Assembly (NCBI GenBank): GCA_020445565.1
Contig: JAGRGI010000035.1
Span: 1 to 55,160, forward strand
Reading direction: 5' to 3'
Source: Chromatiales bacterium
Lineage (GTDB): Bacteria > Pseudomonadota > Gammaproteobacteria > JAGRCI01
Length of the DNA: 55,160 nucleotides
The notes under the pieces are model-generated. The model saw nothing but the letters and a program-made list of their open reading frames with translations, was not told the origin of the DNA and searched no databases. Numbering within the stretch: position 1 is the stretch's first letter; every line of letters begins with the position of its first letter. Below, in pieces: positions 43,127 to 50,923 of this stretch. The translations under genes were made by a program, and so were the position numbers.

Positions 43127-44884
43127 TCAATCGTCCCTTCCCGTCAATGCCCGGGCCGGTGCCAGGGCGGCGTCCAGATCGAAGGCGGGTTGCTGATCCG
43201 CCCTACAGAGTCGCGCTTGGACCTGAGCCGGGAAACGGTGTAATAAATCCAGCACCGGGTTAGGTGCCGTGGCCCCCAGTCCGCAGAGACTGGTGGACTT
43301 CAGCAGTCGGGAGATGCGATGCATGTCGTCGAGGTCTCGGGGCGCCGCCCGGCCCTGGAACAGTTTGTCTGCAAGGTCACGCAGCAATGCGGTTCCGACA
43401 CGGCAAGGGGTGCAGAAGCCGCAACTCTCCTCGGCAAAAAAGTGTGTGAAGCGCTGCACCACGTTGATCGGGTCTCTTCGCCGGTTGAAGATCATGAATG
43501 AGCCGGTGCTGGGTAAGTCCTCAAAGCCCAGACGGCGGTCGAACTCGGCGGGGCTCAGCAAGGTTCCCGCGGCACCCCCCACCTGCACCGCGCCGGTGTC
43601 TTGCGCGCCGCACAGTTCCAGGAGTTCGCGCACCGGGGTGCCGGCCGGCAGCTCGTAAATACCCGGTCGCGGGCAATCGCCACTGACGCTGTGCAGCTTG
43701 GTACCCGGCTCGCCACGGCCGGCGAGCCGATAGGCTTCTTCTCCATTGGCGACGATGCGGGCGGCGGCGGCGAAAGTTTCGACGTTGTTGACCACCGTCG
43801 GTGCGCCGAGATAACCACGTTGGGTCGGGTAGGGGGGGCGGATGCGCGGATTCCCACGGCGGCCTTCCAGCGATTCCAGCAAGGCGGATTCCTCGCCGCA
43901 GACATAGGCGCCGGCACCGACTTCGACACTGATGTCGAAGGAGAAGCCGGGGAAGCCCCGTATGATAGTGCCGAGCCGTTCCGACTGCCGTGCCTGCTCC
44001 AATACCCCCAGCAGGCCGGGTAGGAGAAAGGCATATTCACCACGTAGATAGATGACACCATGGTTGGCACCGACGATGGCGGCGCACAGGGTCATGCCTT
44101 CGATTATCTGATGGGCGTGGGACTGGAGAAGCAGTCGGTCCTTGAAGGTGCCGGGTTCGCCTTCGTCTGCGTTGCAGACCACGAAGCGCCGATCTGCCGG
44201 TGTATCGCGACAGCTTCGCCACTTGCTTGCGGTAGGGAAGCCGGCGCCACCCATGCCGCGCAGTCGGGCCTGATCCAGACAATCCAGGACTTCGGCGGCA
44301 CCCTGACGGGCCAGCACTCCCAGCGCGGCACCGACCTCCCAGGGTTCGGCGAGTAAGTGGTCGGCACGCAGCAGATTGGGGGTTACCTGGAACCACTCCG
44401 ATGGCCAGTCGCCCACCGGTATGGTTTGTTCGATGTGTTCGGCCATGGCGTCGATACGTTGCGCGTCCAGCCGGGTGATGGGCAGGCCATTGACCAAGGC
44501 GGCCGGTCCCTGATCGCTCAGGCCAATGCAGGAGGTGGTACCGACCATGACCCGGTGGTCGCAGCGGACCTTGCCTGGATCGATGCCCAAGTGTTCGCAC
44601 AGGCGAATCAGCAGACTCTCCATGCCGGCCAGACGCTCGATGACGTTGTCGGCGAACAACACGCGGTACCGGCACGGGGAGTAGCGTGAGAACAGGTGAT
44701 AGAACTCGGCGACTCCTCGCACCTGGGCCAGGGGCATGGAGAGTGCGTGCGAAACCTCCTCCAATACCTCCGCGGACAGACAACCCTGCGAGGATTGCAA
44801 GTCGACGAGGATCTGTAGCAGGTCCAGGGGCGCACTGCCTTGACGGGCCAATGCGTGTTCCGAAGGCGAGGGGGGATGGGTCAC
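43127..44884 (-). CDS. hoxF: hydrogenase diaphorase subunit HoxF with fused HoxE-like N-terminus
   Basis: 585 residues from a GTG at 44884 with GGGAGGAA upstream; the longer frame is not family-like. Residues ~1-165 are NuoE/HoxE-like (AEVLEEVSHALSMPLAQVRG, VAEFYHLFSRYSPCRYRV), but the cluster cysteines are incomplete: one Cys in SPCRYRV, and SCIGLSDQG has Ser where NuoE has the last Cys. The rest is NuoF-like: FMN loop RGMGGAGFPTASKW, NADH site NADEGEPGTFKDR, GAGAYVCGEESALLES, and the [4Fe-4S] ligands ESCGFCTPCRVG and SLCGLG. This fused architecture resembles Cupriavidus (Ralstonia) HoxF. It transfers electrons to NAD+. First gene of hoxFUYH. Confidence 0.93.
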   Translation of the reverse strand: MTHPPSPSEHALARQGSAPLDLLQILVDLQSSQGCLSAEVLEEVSHALSMPLAQVRGVAEFYHLFSRYSPCRYRVLFADNVIERLAGMESLLIRLCEHLGIDPGKVRCDHRVMVGTTSCIGLSDQGPAALVNGLPITRLDAQRIDAMAEHIEQTIPVGDWPSEWFQVTPNLLRADHLLAEPWEVGAALGVLARQGAAEVLDCLDQARLRGMGGAGFPTASKWRSCRDTPADRRFVVCNADEGEPGTFKDRLLLQSHAHQIIEGMTLCAAIVGANHGVIYLRGEYAFLLPGLLGVLEQARQSERLGTIIRGFPGFSFDISVEVGAGAYVCGEESALLESLEGRRGNPRIRPPYPTQRGYLGAPTVVNNVETFAAAARIVANGEEAYRLAGRGEPGTKLHSVSGDCPRPGIYELPAGTPVRELLELCGAQDTGAVQVGGAAGTLLSPAEFDRRLGFEDLPSTGSFMIFNRRRDPINVVQRFTHFFAEESCGFCTPCRVGTALLRDLADKLFQGRAAPRDLDDMHRISRLLKSTSLCGLGATAPNPVLDLLHRFPAQVQARLCRADQQPAFDLDAALAPARALTGRDD

Positions 44885-45117
44885 GGAGGCGGCTTCCTCC
44901 CGGGGCGGATGGCCCACGCGCCAGTGAGCACAACAATACTTATTAGCGTAGAAGCCGGCCGCCGTGAGTTCGAGAGAAATCCAGTCCAAACTTGCTTTTG
45001 CTCACACAATCAGCGTATCAGGCCCGAAAGTAAAGGTATGTCAGCAAACATCAGTGTGTCACTCAAGAGCCGTTATACTACAGCCCCTTTTATCGTTGAT
45101 CCTGGAGTTTCGGACCC

Positions 45118-45405
45118 ATGGAAAACTTCCTTGCAGACCCGGTAGTACAAGAGGTAGGCACGTGGATCGTGCTGGGCTTGGTGGTTGGCGTGATTGCCAA
45201 GGTGATCATGCCGGGGGATGACCCCGGCGGCTTGATCGGTACCATTCTGATTGGTATTGCCGGCGCCTTTATCGGTAACTTCCTTGGCTCTTTCTTCGGT
45301 ATTGCCACCTTCACCGGCATCAATCTGCCGAGCATCGCACTGGCCATCGGTGGCGCGCTGGTATTGCTTTTGGTGTTCAAGTTGTTTAGGCGCCGCCGGA
45401 GCTGA
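45118..45405 (+). CDS. GlsB/YeaQ/YmgE-family small membrane protein
   Basis: 95 residues, three transmembrane segments rich in Gly (IVLGLVVGVIAKVIMPGDDP, LIGTILIGIAGAFIGNFLG, ALAIGGALVLLLVFKLF) and a basic RRRRS end. This is the transglycosylase-associated (GlsB/YeaQ) pattern, usually stress-inducible, with no proven enzymatic role. It is divergent from hoxF with a 233-bp gap. A 9-bp inverted repeat follows at 45426-45458. Confidence 0.88.
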   Translation: MENFLADPVVQEVGTWIVLGLVVGVIAKVIMPGDDPGGLIGTILIGIAGAFIGNFLGSFFGIATFTGINLPSIALAIGGALVLLLVFKLFRRRRS

Positions 45406-45425
45406 CCACGCTTCGCCGTCTTCAC

Positions 45426-45458
45426 TACCCTGCCAGGCGCTGATACCTCGGCAGGGTA
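45426..45458. terminator. hairpin after the GlsB-like gene
   Basis: TACCCTGCC (45426-45434) pairs perfectly with GGCAGGGTA (45450-45458) across a 15-nt loop, 20 bp after the stop. No T-run follows, so termination is only suggested by position. Confidence 0.4.
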
Positions 45459-45571
45459 TCGATCCACTCACCTGACCCCGCCCCACCTTCTTTATTGCTC
45501 CGACTGTTCAGAATTACCGTCAATCGCCGCTATCGACACCAGCAAGAGCCGATAGAGGTCGTGAGCCGGTA

Positions 45572-45994
45572 ATGAGCAACGTTCCCATTTTCTTCCTCCT
45601 GACGTTGTTTCTGTCCGCCTCCAGCGGTGTGCAGGCCGCCCGTTGGAGCGCCAGCGCACCTAAGGATCTGCCCGCACGGCCTCAAAAAAAGGCGGAAGAG
45701 CCCCAATTGGTTCGTGCCGCCCGTGTCAATGCGGGGGTCGAGGAACGCTGCCAGGAATTGTGGCCCAGGCGCGACCTGCAAAAGAAATTGTGCCTGGGCG
45801 TGCACGAAAAGGGGGCCAGGCAGTTCGTGGACTTCGCCGAGGCATTGATCAATCAGCCTGCTCCGGTACAGTCGCGCGTGGCTCAGTTGTTACAGAAATG
45901 TGCCGGGGATTGGTGGGATAAGCACGGCTACAACTACGCGATGGTGATGTACTGCCTGGGCAAATCCACCCGCGCCGGAGACCGCTTCTGGTGA
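45572..45994 (+). CDS. secreted four-cysteine protein, unrecognised
   Basis: 140 residues. The N-terminus is a clear Sec signal peptide (IFFLLTLFLSASSGVQA). The mature part has a Pro/Lys-rich linker and a helical domain with four cysteines (60, 74, 110, 128) that could form two disulfides. It includes DWWDKHGYNYAMVMYCLG, rich in aromatic residues. Exported, probably periplasmic. No family recognised. It stands alone on the plus strand. Confidence 0.65.
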   Translation: MSNVPIFFLLTLFLSASSGVQAARWSASAPKDLPARPQKKAEEPQLVRAARVNAGVEERCQELWPRRDLQKKLCLGVHEKGARQFVDFAEALINQPAPVQSRVAQLLQKCAGDWWDKHGYNYAMVMYCLGKSTRAGDRFW

Positions 45995-46136
45995 CCCTGT
46001 GGAAATTGAAACATTTGTGACAAGCACCACAGCATTGCGATCGATCAATGTATATAAGTAAATCAGTATATTAGAGTTAATGTTGATCATATGCGTGCAG
46101 GGGGCTCGCAATGAGATGGTAACTGAGGAGGTAGCT

Positions 46137-46376
46137 ATGTGGTGGTTGCTGGGTAGTTTGGCAGCCGCGTCGATCTTCGCGATTACGTCCACGTTGTTTT
46201 ACGACACGGGCTTGGACGTGCCGCCGATCTGGGTCGATATCGGTTTTTGGTCCATCATTGCAGCCGGCGTAATATCCCGCGTGGCGAAACCGCTTCTGTC
46301 CCGTCGCTCAAGAACCGTACTGGAATCCATGTCCCAACCTCACGACTTGGGGCCGTCTTCCCGCCATCAAGGCTGA
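46137..46376 (+). CDS. small two-helix membrane protein, unrecognised
   Basis: 79 residues from the ATG at 46137, preceded by GAGGAGGT, a near-perfect ribosome-binding site that decides this start over an upstream in-frame ATG. Two transmembrane segments (MWWLLGSLAAASIFAI and IGFWSIIAAGVIS) and a polar, basic C-terminus. The 142-bp region before it is unusually AT-rich. Function unknown. Confidence 0.62.
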   Translation: MWWLLGSLAAASIFAITSTLFYDTGLDVPPIWVDIGFWSIIAAGVISRVAKPLLSRRSRTVLESMSQPHDLGPSSRHQG

Positions 46377-46790
46377 TTCCGTAGGGCGCCCATGCCTGCC
46401 TGTTTGCGATTGCCGTATCCTGCCTCCGATTCTGCTTCTCCCTGCTGAGCATTGCCAAACCTCTTGAATTGGTAAGGGTTATCCATAGTTGCGTTTGGTG
46501 CCGGGCTGTTTTACTGTCCCCCGGACGCGTTTTTTCGCCAGCCGCGATCAGACCCGTCAATGATGAGAGTATCGGGTGGTTGTCTGAAGCAGACACATTT
46601 CGTCGCGAGCGGCTGCCTTCCGCAGATGTGGCGTACAGAGGGGTTCACCGGGCTATGTACTCCTTTGGCTGGAACGCCGCGTTTTTGTCATGATGGCTAG
46701 CGCTCGCGCACGAAAACTCTCCAGAATCAGTTCCTGAAACAAGAAACTAACGGGCTCTGCCAATGCCCGTAAATAACGGGGGAACAGCGG
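46377..46790. other. 414-bp spacer without a supported gene
   Basis: Open frames on both strands (46469-46693 plus, 46255-46596 minus) lack ribosome-binding sites and protein-like composition, so I do not call them. A 6-bp hairpin ACGGGC / GCCCGT lies at 46750-46770, just before the next gene. Nothing else is recognised. Confidence 0.4.
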
Positions 46791-47240
46791 ATGATATGGG
46801 TATTCCTGATACTCGTAGTCGTTGTCATCGGCGCGTTGGCTTATTTCAGTATCGCTTCGTCTCGGGACGAGCGGCGCGCAGAACGGTCACCCAATCCAAT
46901 ATCCCGCCGCGCCACTCCTGGCGAACAATTGCAAAGACTTCGGGATGCCGGCGTATTCACCGGGGTAGTGCTGGAACGCGCTGGATGTTTGGCGACAGCA
47001 TCAATGGAAGGCAAGAAATTTCCCATCCAATCGGCCCCAAAACTTCCGGTGCACGGGTGCGACCAGGAAGAATGCACCTGCCTGTATGCCGGATTGCCCA
47101 ACAGGCGAGTCAATAAAGACCGGCGCAGCGGCCGCGAACGCCGTCAGACTTTCCGCCTGGATTCCGACCGCCGCAAGGGTGTGGATCGCCGCAAGGGCCA
47201 GGTACAGGAACGGGATGTATGGAAAAATTATGACGATTGA
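46791..47240 (+). CDS. membrane-anchored protein with a Cys cluster and DRR-rich tail
   Basis: 149 residues. N-terminal transmembrane anchor (VFLILVVVVIGALAYFSIA), a middle globular part, then the cysteine group HGCDQEECTCLYAG followed by Arg-rich repeats (NRRVNKDRRSGRERR, SDRRKGVDRRKG). A C-x4-C-x-C-x-Y pattern followed by DRR segments gives the impression of a small conserved module, possibly metal- or nucleic-acid/phosphate-binding; this is inference. It lies upstream of, and opposite in strand to, the tRNA gene. Function unknown. Confidence 0.65.
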   Translation: MIWVFLILVVVVIGALAYFSIASSRDERRAERSPNPISRRATPGEQLQRLRDAGVFTGVVLERAGCLATASMEGKKFPIQSAPKLPVHGCDQEECTCLYAGLPNRRVNKDRRSGRERRQTFRLDSDRRKGVDRRKGQVQERDVWKNYDD

Positions 47241-47353
47241 GCGCCTAAGGGAAAATCACCCGCGCAGGCAGTAACATTGTCGGGGGCTTGCCGGGTCCCT
47301 GGGCGCCCGTTCAAGGCGCGGTCAAGAACTGTTCTAGAAGGATGAGAGGGAAA

Positions 47354-47428
47354 TGGTACTCCCAAGGGGATTCGAACCCCTGTTACCGCCGTGAGAGGGC
47401 GGCGTCCTAACCGCTAGACGATGGGAGC
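47354..47428 (-). tRNA. tRNA-Glu (anticodon CTC), CCA encoded
   Basis: Complete cloverleaf on the minus strand: acceptor stem GCTCCCA with TGGGAGT (the first pair is G-U), D arm, anticodon stem CCGCC/GGCGG with loop CTCTCAC (anticodon CTC, reads GAG), a 4-nt variable loop, and T arm AGGGG/CCCCT with loop TTCGAAT. The discriminator is A and CCA is encoded at 47354-47356. A strong promoter lies upstream at 47462-47489. Confidence 0.95.
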
Positions 47429-47461
47429 AGAGCGAGACTGCGAGAGCCTCAGCGGAATGGT

Positions 47462-47489
47462 ATTATACGCGCCGCGCTTTCCTGCTCAA
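47462..47489 (-). promoter_or_regulatory. sigma-70 promoter of tRNA-Glu
   Basis: On the minus strand, TTGAGC (47484-47489) and a perfect TATAAT (47462-47467) are separated by 16 bp. The predicted start near 47455 gives a ~27-nt 5' leader before the tRNA. The promoter lies inside the 5' leader of the divergent pcnB gene. Confidence 0.72.
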
Positions 47490-47507
47490 GTGGTAACTAC
47501 ACAATTC

Positions 47508-48887
47508 ATGCTCAACTGGATTCTCTCCAAGGTACGCCCCGATCGGGGGGGCTCCGCTGGCACCCGCGAGGAAGCGGTCGACGCAAACCAAGTGCGGACC
47601 GTGCGTGTGCTGCCACGCTCCGAGCACAATATTTCTCGCTCGCAGATCAGTCCCAATGCGCTCAAGGTGTTGTATAGACTGAAAAATGCAGGCTATCAGG
47701 CGTATCTGGTAGGTGGTGGCGTGCGTGATCTGTTGCTGGGGCGGGAACCGAAGGATTTTGACGTCGGGACGGACGCCAGCCCGGAACAGGTCAAGGAGGT
47801 ATTTCGCAACTGCCGATTGATCGGTAGGCGTTTTCGGTTGGCCCATGTCCATTTCGGGCGTGAGATCATCGAAGTGGCGACATTTCGCGCACACAGCACC
47901 GACGATGAGGATGGCCGCCAGATCGAAAACGGACGGTTGGTGAGGGACAACGTCTACGGCACCATCGAAGAGGATGCCTGGCGCAGAGATTTCACCGTAA
48001 ATGCCTTGTATTACGATATCAATGATTTCTCCGTAGTAGACTATACCGGTGGTGTTGAGGACCTGCGTCAGGGGCTGCTGCGGATGATCGGCGAACCCGG
48101 CCTGCGTTTTCGTGAGGACCCGGTGCGGATGCTGCGGGCGGTCCGGTTTGCGGTCAAGCTCGGTTTCAAGATCGATCCGGCCAGCGAACACGTGATACAA
48201 GAGCTCGGGGACCTGCTTGATGGAATTGCCGCGGCGCGGTTGTTTGATGAGGTGCTGAAGCTGTTTCTGGCCGGCTACGGACTTCAGACCTTCGAAGCCT
48301 TGCGGCATTACGATCTGTTTCGCCACTTGTTCCCGGATACCGATCATTGCCTGGAGGAAGAGGAGAATCAGTTTCCCATCACCTTCGTGGCGCAGGCATT
48401 GAAGAACACCGACGAGAGGGTGTCCTTGGACAAACCCGTTACACCCGCCTTTCTTTTTGCCGCGCTGCTTTGGGAGCCGCTGCGCAGGGAGATGCAGGTG
48501 CTGGGTGAGTTGGAGGATGTGCCGCCAGTGCAACTTGTGCATCGGGCCGCCGACGATGTGCTGCGCCGCCAAGTGGACCGCGTCGCCATTCCGCGCCGGT
48601 TCAGCCAGGTGATGCGGGAGGTGTGGACGATGCAGCCCCGCTTCGAGATTCGTTCGGGCAAACGGGCCTTGCGTCTGTTGGAACATCCGAAGTTTCGCGC
48701 TGGGTTTGACTTCCTCCTGCTTCGGGCACAGGCCGGCGAGGTTGAGCAGGAAGTGGCGGATTTCTGGATAAAAATGTCCAATGGCGACGAACAGGAGCGT
48801 TCGCGTCTCACCCGACCTGCCGGCGCTTCGACCCGTCGCCGCCGCCCCCGTCGACGGCGCAAACCCAGAACGCCTGCCGAAGAGTGA
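47508..48887 (+). CDS. pcnB: poly(A) polymerase I
   Basis: 459 residues from the ATG at 47508 (MLNWILSKVRPDR); the frame is open upstream across the tRNA promoter, which is discarded. Nucleotidyltransferase core: LVGGGVRDLLLGREPKDFDVGTD split as GGGVRDLL and DFDVGTD with the two catalytic aspartates, RRFRLAHVHFG, RRDFTVNALYYD and REDPVRMLRAVRFAVKLGF. The C-terminus is Arg-rich (RRRRPRRRRKP), as in PcnB and unlike CCA-adding enzymes. It adds 3' poly(A) tails that mark RNAs for decay. Followed by folK, the usual order. Confidence 0.93.
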   Translation: MLNWILSKVRPDRGGSAGTREEAVDANQVRTVRVLPRSEHNISRSQISPNALKVLYRLKNAGYQAYLVGGGVRDLLLGREPKDFDVGTDASPEQVKEVFRNCRLIGRRFRLAHVHFGREIIEVATFRAHSTDDEDGRQIENGRLVRDNVYGTIEEDAWRRDFTVNALYYDINDFSVVDYTGGVEDLRQGLLRMIGEPGLRFREDPVRMLRAVRFAVKLGFKIDPASEHVIQELGDLLDGIAAARLFDEVLKLFLAGYGLQTFEALRHYDLFRHLFPDTDHCLEEEENQFPITFVAQALKNTDERVSLDKPVTPAFLFAALLWEPLRREMQVLGELEDVPPVQLVHRAADDVLRRQVDRVAIPRRFSQVMREVWTMQPRFEIRSGKRALRLLEHPKFRAGFDFLLLRAQAGEVEQEVADFWIKMSNGDEQERSRLTRPAGASTRRRRPRRRRKPRTPAEE

Positions 48888-48889
48888 GC

Positions 48890-49375
48890 ATGGTCCCATG
48901 CTATATCGGTCTGGGTAGCAATTTGGGGCGATCGCAAGAGTTGCTCGAATCCGCAATGGCCGCGCTGGCCGCGGTCGATGGTATCGAATCGGTAAGGTGC
49001 TCGCCCCTATACCGCAGCCGGCCGCAGGGCCCGTCCGATCAGCCGGATTACCTCAATGCAGTGGCGGAGTTGGTCACCACGCTTAAGCCACATGGCCTAC
49101 TGAAGGAACTGCAAGCCATCGAATCCGCCCATGGCCGCGTCCGCGACGGGCAGATCTGGGGGCCGCGCACACTGGACCTTGATCTTCTGCTCTACGGCGA
49201 TCACGTAATCGACACGCCGGATCTCGTTGTGCCCCATCCACGCATGGCTGATCGCGATTTTGTTCTGCGGCCACTGTTGGATCTTGCCCCAGGCGTGGTC
49301 ATTCCCGGCCGCGGATCTGTGGGCGCACTTCTGGCAGGCGCGTCGAGCCATATTCGCACGGGAATCGAGCACTGA
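48890..49375 (+). CDS. folK: 2-amino-4-hydroxy-6-hydroxymethyldihydropteridine pyrophosphokinase
   Basis: 161 residues from the ATG at 48890; a GTG at 48884 overlapping the pcnB stop would add two residues. Transfers pyrophosphate from ATP to the pterin in folate synthesis. CYIGLGSNLG at the N-terminus, QPDYLNAVAEL and the signature GPRTLDLDLLLYGD are present, with RDFVLRPLLDLAPG near the end. Two nt after pcnB. Confidence 0.95.
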   Translation: MVPCYIGLGSNLGRSQELLESAMAALAAVDGIESVRCSPLYRSRPQGPSDQPDYLNAVAELVTTLKPHGLLKELQAIESAHGRVRDGQIWGPRTLDLDLLLYGDHVIDTPDLVVPHPRMADRDFVLRPLLDLAPGVVIPGRGSVGALLAGASSHIRTGIEH

Positions 49376-49530
49376 CTGAGTCGTCTTGTCTTCTCCCAGC
49401 AAGTCGCTAGACAACTGTTCAGCTCATTTCAGTAAGGAAACACATTGTCTTTAACTTTTTTACCCTCCTTGCAACGGTGCTTTGCCGCAGAAGTGAACAG
49501 CGGTATTGTGCCTAAAATTAAGATAACGCT

Positions 49531-49992
49531 ATGAAACACATAGAATATCTGCGACTGGACGAAATAGATCCTGCGGAATTCGTAGCATTATTGAACAAAA
49601 AGAAAATAAGAGAGCATTTGATCGAGCATCCGATGTTCACCGTCTGCACGGTGGATCGCTGGCTCAAGGAGAAAATCAACATAGATTCCAATCGCGGTTG
49701 TCGGGTCAGGGCAATCGCGGTCGATGACCAACTTGCCGGTTGGTGTGGCATCCAGCCGGATGATCACAGGTACGAGATTGCGATTGTCATTGATGATGAC
49801 TACTGGGGGCTTGGGCCGAAAGTTTTTCGTGATGTTATGGGCTGGGCAAACGAACTTGGGCATGAGTTAGTAGCGATACATCTGCGGCATACTCGTCCCG
49901 AGTACAGGTTTCTGCGCAAGATCGCGAAAAACGTCTATGCAACCGAACTTCTGGGCGATAGATTCACGACCTACGAGCTGGCGGTTAGGTAG
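49531..49992 (+). CDS. GNAT-like acetyltransferase-fold protein, AT-richer than neighbours
   Basis: 153 residues. The arrangement fits GNAT proteins: an N-terminal strand-helix (LDEIDPAEFVALLNKKKIREHL), a central strand AGWCGIQPDDHRYEIAIVIDDD, then YWGLGPKVFRDVMGWANELG, where the acetyl-CoA loop (Q/R-x-x-G-x-G/A) is represented only by WGLGPKV, and YRFLRKIAKNVYAT near the end. No substrate can be named. Codon use and base composition are clearly AT-richer than flanking genes, as is the 155-bp leader before it, suggesting acquisition by transfer. Confidence 0.62.
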   Translation: MKHIEYLRLDEIDPAEFVALLNKKKIREHLIEHPMFTVCTVDRWLKEKINIDSNRGCRVRAIAVDDQLAGWCGIQPDDHRYEIAIVIDDDYWGLGPKVFRDVMGWANELGHELVAIHLRHTRPEYRFLRKIAKNVYATELLGDRFTTYELAVR

Positions 49993-50115
49993 TTGCTGAG
50001 GCGCGATCGGGTTTTCGAGTGAGGGTTACGGGCCCCGAAAGCTTCGTGCAGCTTTGCTGCGATGGGTTTTTCGGCAATTCATTGTTTCTGCCCTCCGGTG
50101 TGTAACGTTCTGGGA

Positions 50116-50137
50116 GCGGGCGCACGGTTGCGCCCGC
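50116..50137. terminator. hairpin downstream of the cytochrome P460 gene
   Basis: GCGGGCGCA and TGCGCCCGC form a perfect 9-bp stem with a CGGT loop, 14 bp beyond the minus-strand gene's stop. GC-rich and stable but without a T-run. Confidence 0.5.
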
Positions 50138-50150
50138 CCCGGAGCGACGA

Positions 50151-50780
50151 CTATTTCGCGTTCAGGATCGGTGAATAGAATTTCGTAAACACCATGTTGT
50201 CGGCATTGGCGATATGGCAGCCGGCGCACGCATCCTTAGGCGCAGCGGCCGCGGTTTTTGCATACGGCGGTGCATGGTGGCCAAAGTTGAAGAACCCCCA
50301 GCCGTTGGTTTCCTTGAAGCGCTTGCCGTCCTTCACCGCAATGTCGATTCCGTTTCGCGCCGCAGGGAAGTAGCCACGGCCCGAGGCTTCTACGCGGGAA
50401 CCGTCGTCATGTGTGCCCGGCATCGTCAGTTGCAGTTCCTTGAGCAGTATCGTGCCCTCGGGGAACTGTCCGGTCTTGCGGTAGAGTTTGAACGCCTCTG
50501 GATGAATGTAGACATTGTGGTACTCGGGGAAACCGGCTTTGCCATCATTCAGCGCGTGAGGCGTGAGCGGCGAACCGAGAAAGACCCAGGTGTGGTAACC
50601 AGCCGGCAACTCCAGTTCGCCGTTCCCGGTCCACTTGGGACCCCAGGAGGACATGGATCCCGCGTGAGCATCTCGGATGACGCCGCCGCCGAATACCGTT
50701 GCTGCGACCAGCACTGCCATCAGGCCGCGCCGCGTGTTGAAGGTTGGCTTTGCCAGTTTGCTCTGCTCGTTGAGGTTCAT
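50151..50780 (-). CDS. cytochrome P460-family c-type haem protein
   Basis: 209 residues, GGAGAAG before the ATG. A signal peptide ends near RDAHA. The mature part reads ELPAGYHTWVFLGSPLTP, FPEYHNVYIHPEAF and TILLKELQLT, the beta-rich P460/cytochrome c'-beta core. A single haem c site CAGCH lies near the C-terminus (KDACAGCHIANADNM). Periplasmic. Family members oxidise hydroxylamine or bind NO. It is divergent from an AraC regulator, which may control it. Confidence 0.86.
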   Translation of the reverse strand: MNLNEQSKLAKPTFNTRRGLMAVLVAATVFGGGVIRDAHAGSMSSWGPKWTGNGELELPAGYHTWVFLGSPLTPHALNDGKAGFPEYHNVYIHPEAFKLYRKTGQFPEGTILLKELQLTMPGTHDDGSRVEASGRGYFPAARNGIDIAVKDGKRFKETNGWGFFNFGHHAPPYAKTAAAAPKDACAGCHIANADNMVFTKFYSPILNAK

Positions 50781-50889
50781 CTTGCTTCTCCGGGTTTTGT
50801 CTTGGATTTGAATGGAGCCAATCCGTCGGTGGGTTGACGTCTCTAGGACGTGGAGGAAGTGTGGCGGAACGGCTGAGATGTTTGGTATA

Positions 50890-50921
50890 TTATCGTCTCG
50901 ACTATTTGACTTATCGTCTCG
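50890..50921. promoter_or_regulatory. two 11-bp direct repeats 21 bp apart, candidate AraC-type operator
   Basis: TTATCGTCTCG occurs at 50890-50900 and again at 50911-50921, two helical turns apart and on the same face. The second copy ends 2 bp before the AraC-family start codon at 50924. AraC proteins bind direct half-sites with about 21-bp periodicity, so autoregulation or control of the divergent P460 gene is likely. A TATTAT box at 50888-50893 overlaps the first copy. Confidence 0.6.
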
Positions 50922-50923
50922 TT

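Noticed and set aside
46255..46693. Short frames on both strands in the 46.4-46.8 kb spacer
   Set aside because: Neither has an RBS or protein-like residue distribution.
50834..50923. Upstream start for the AraC-family protein
   Set aside because: The added residues are encoded by the direct repeats and are not part of the cupin-like domain.
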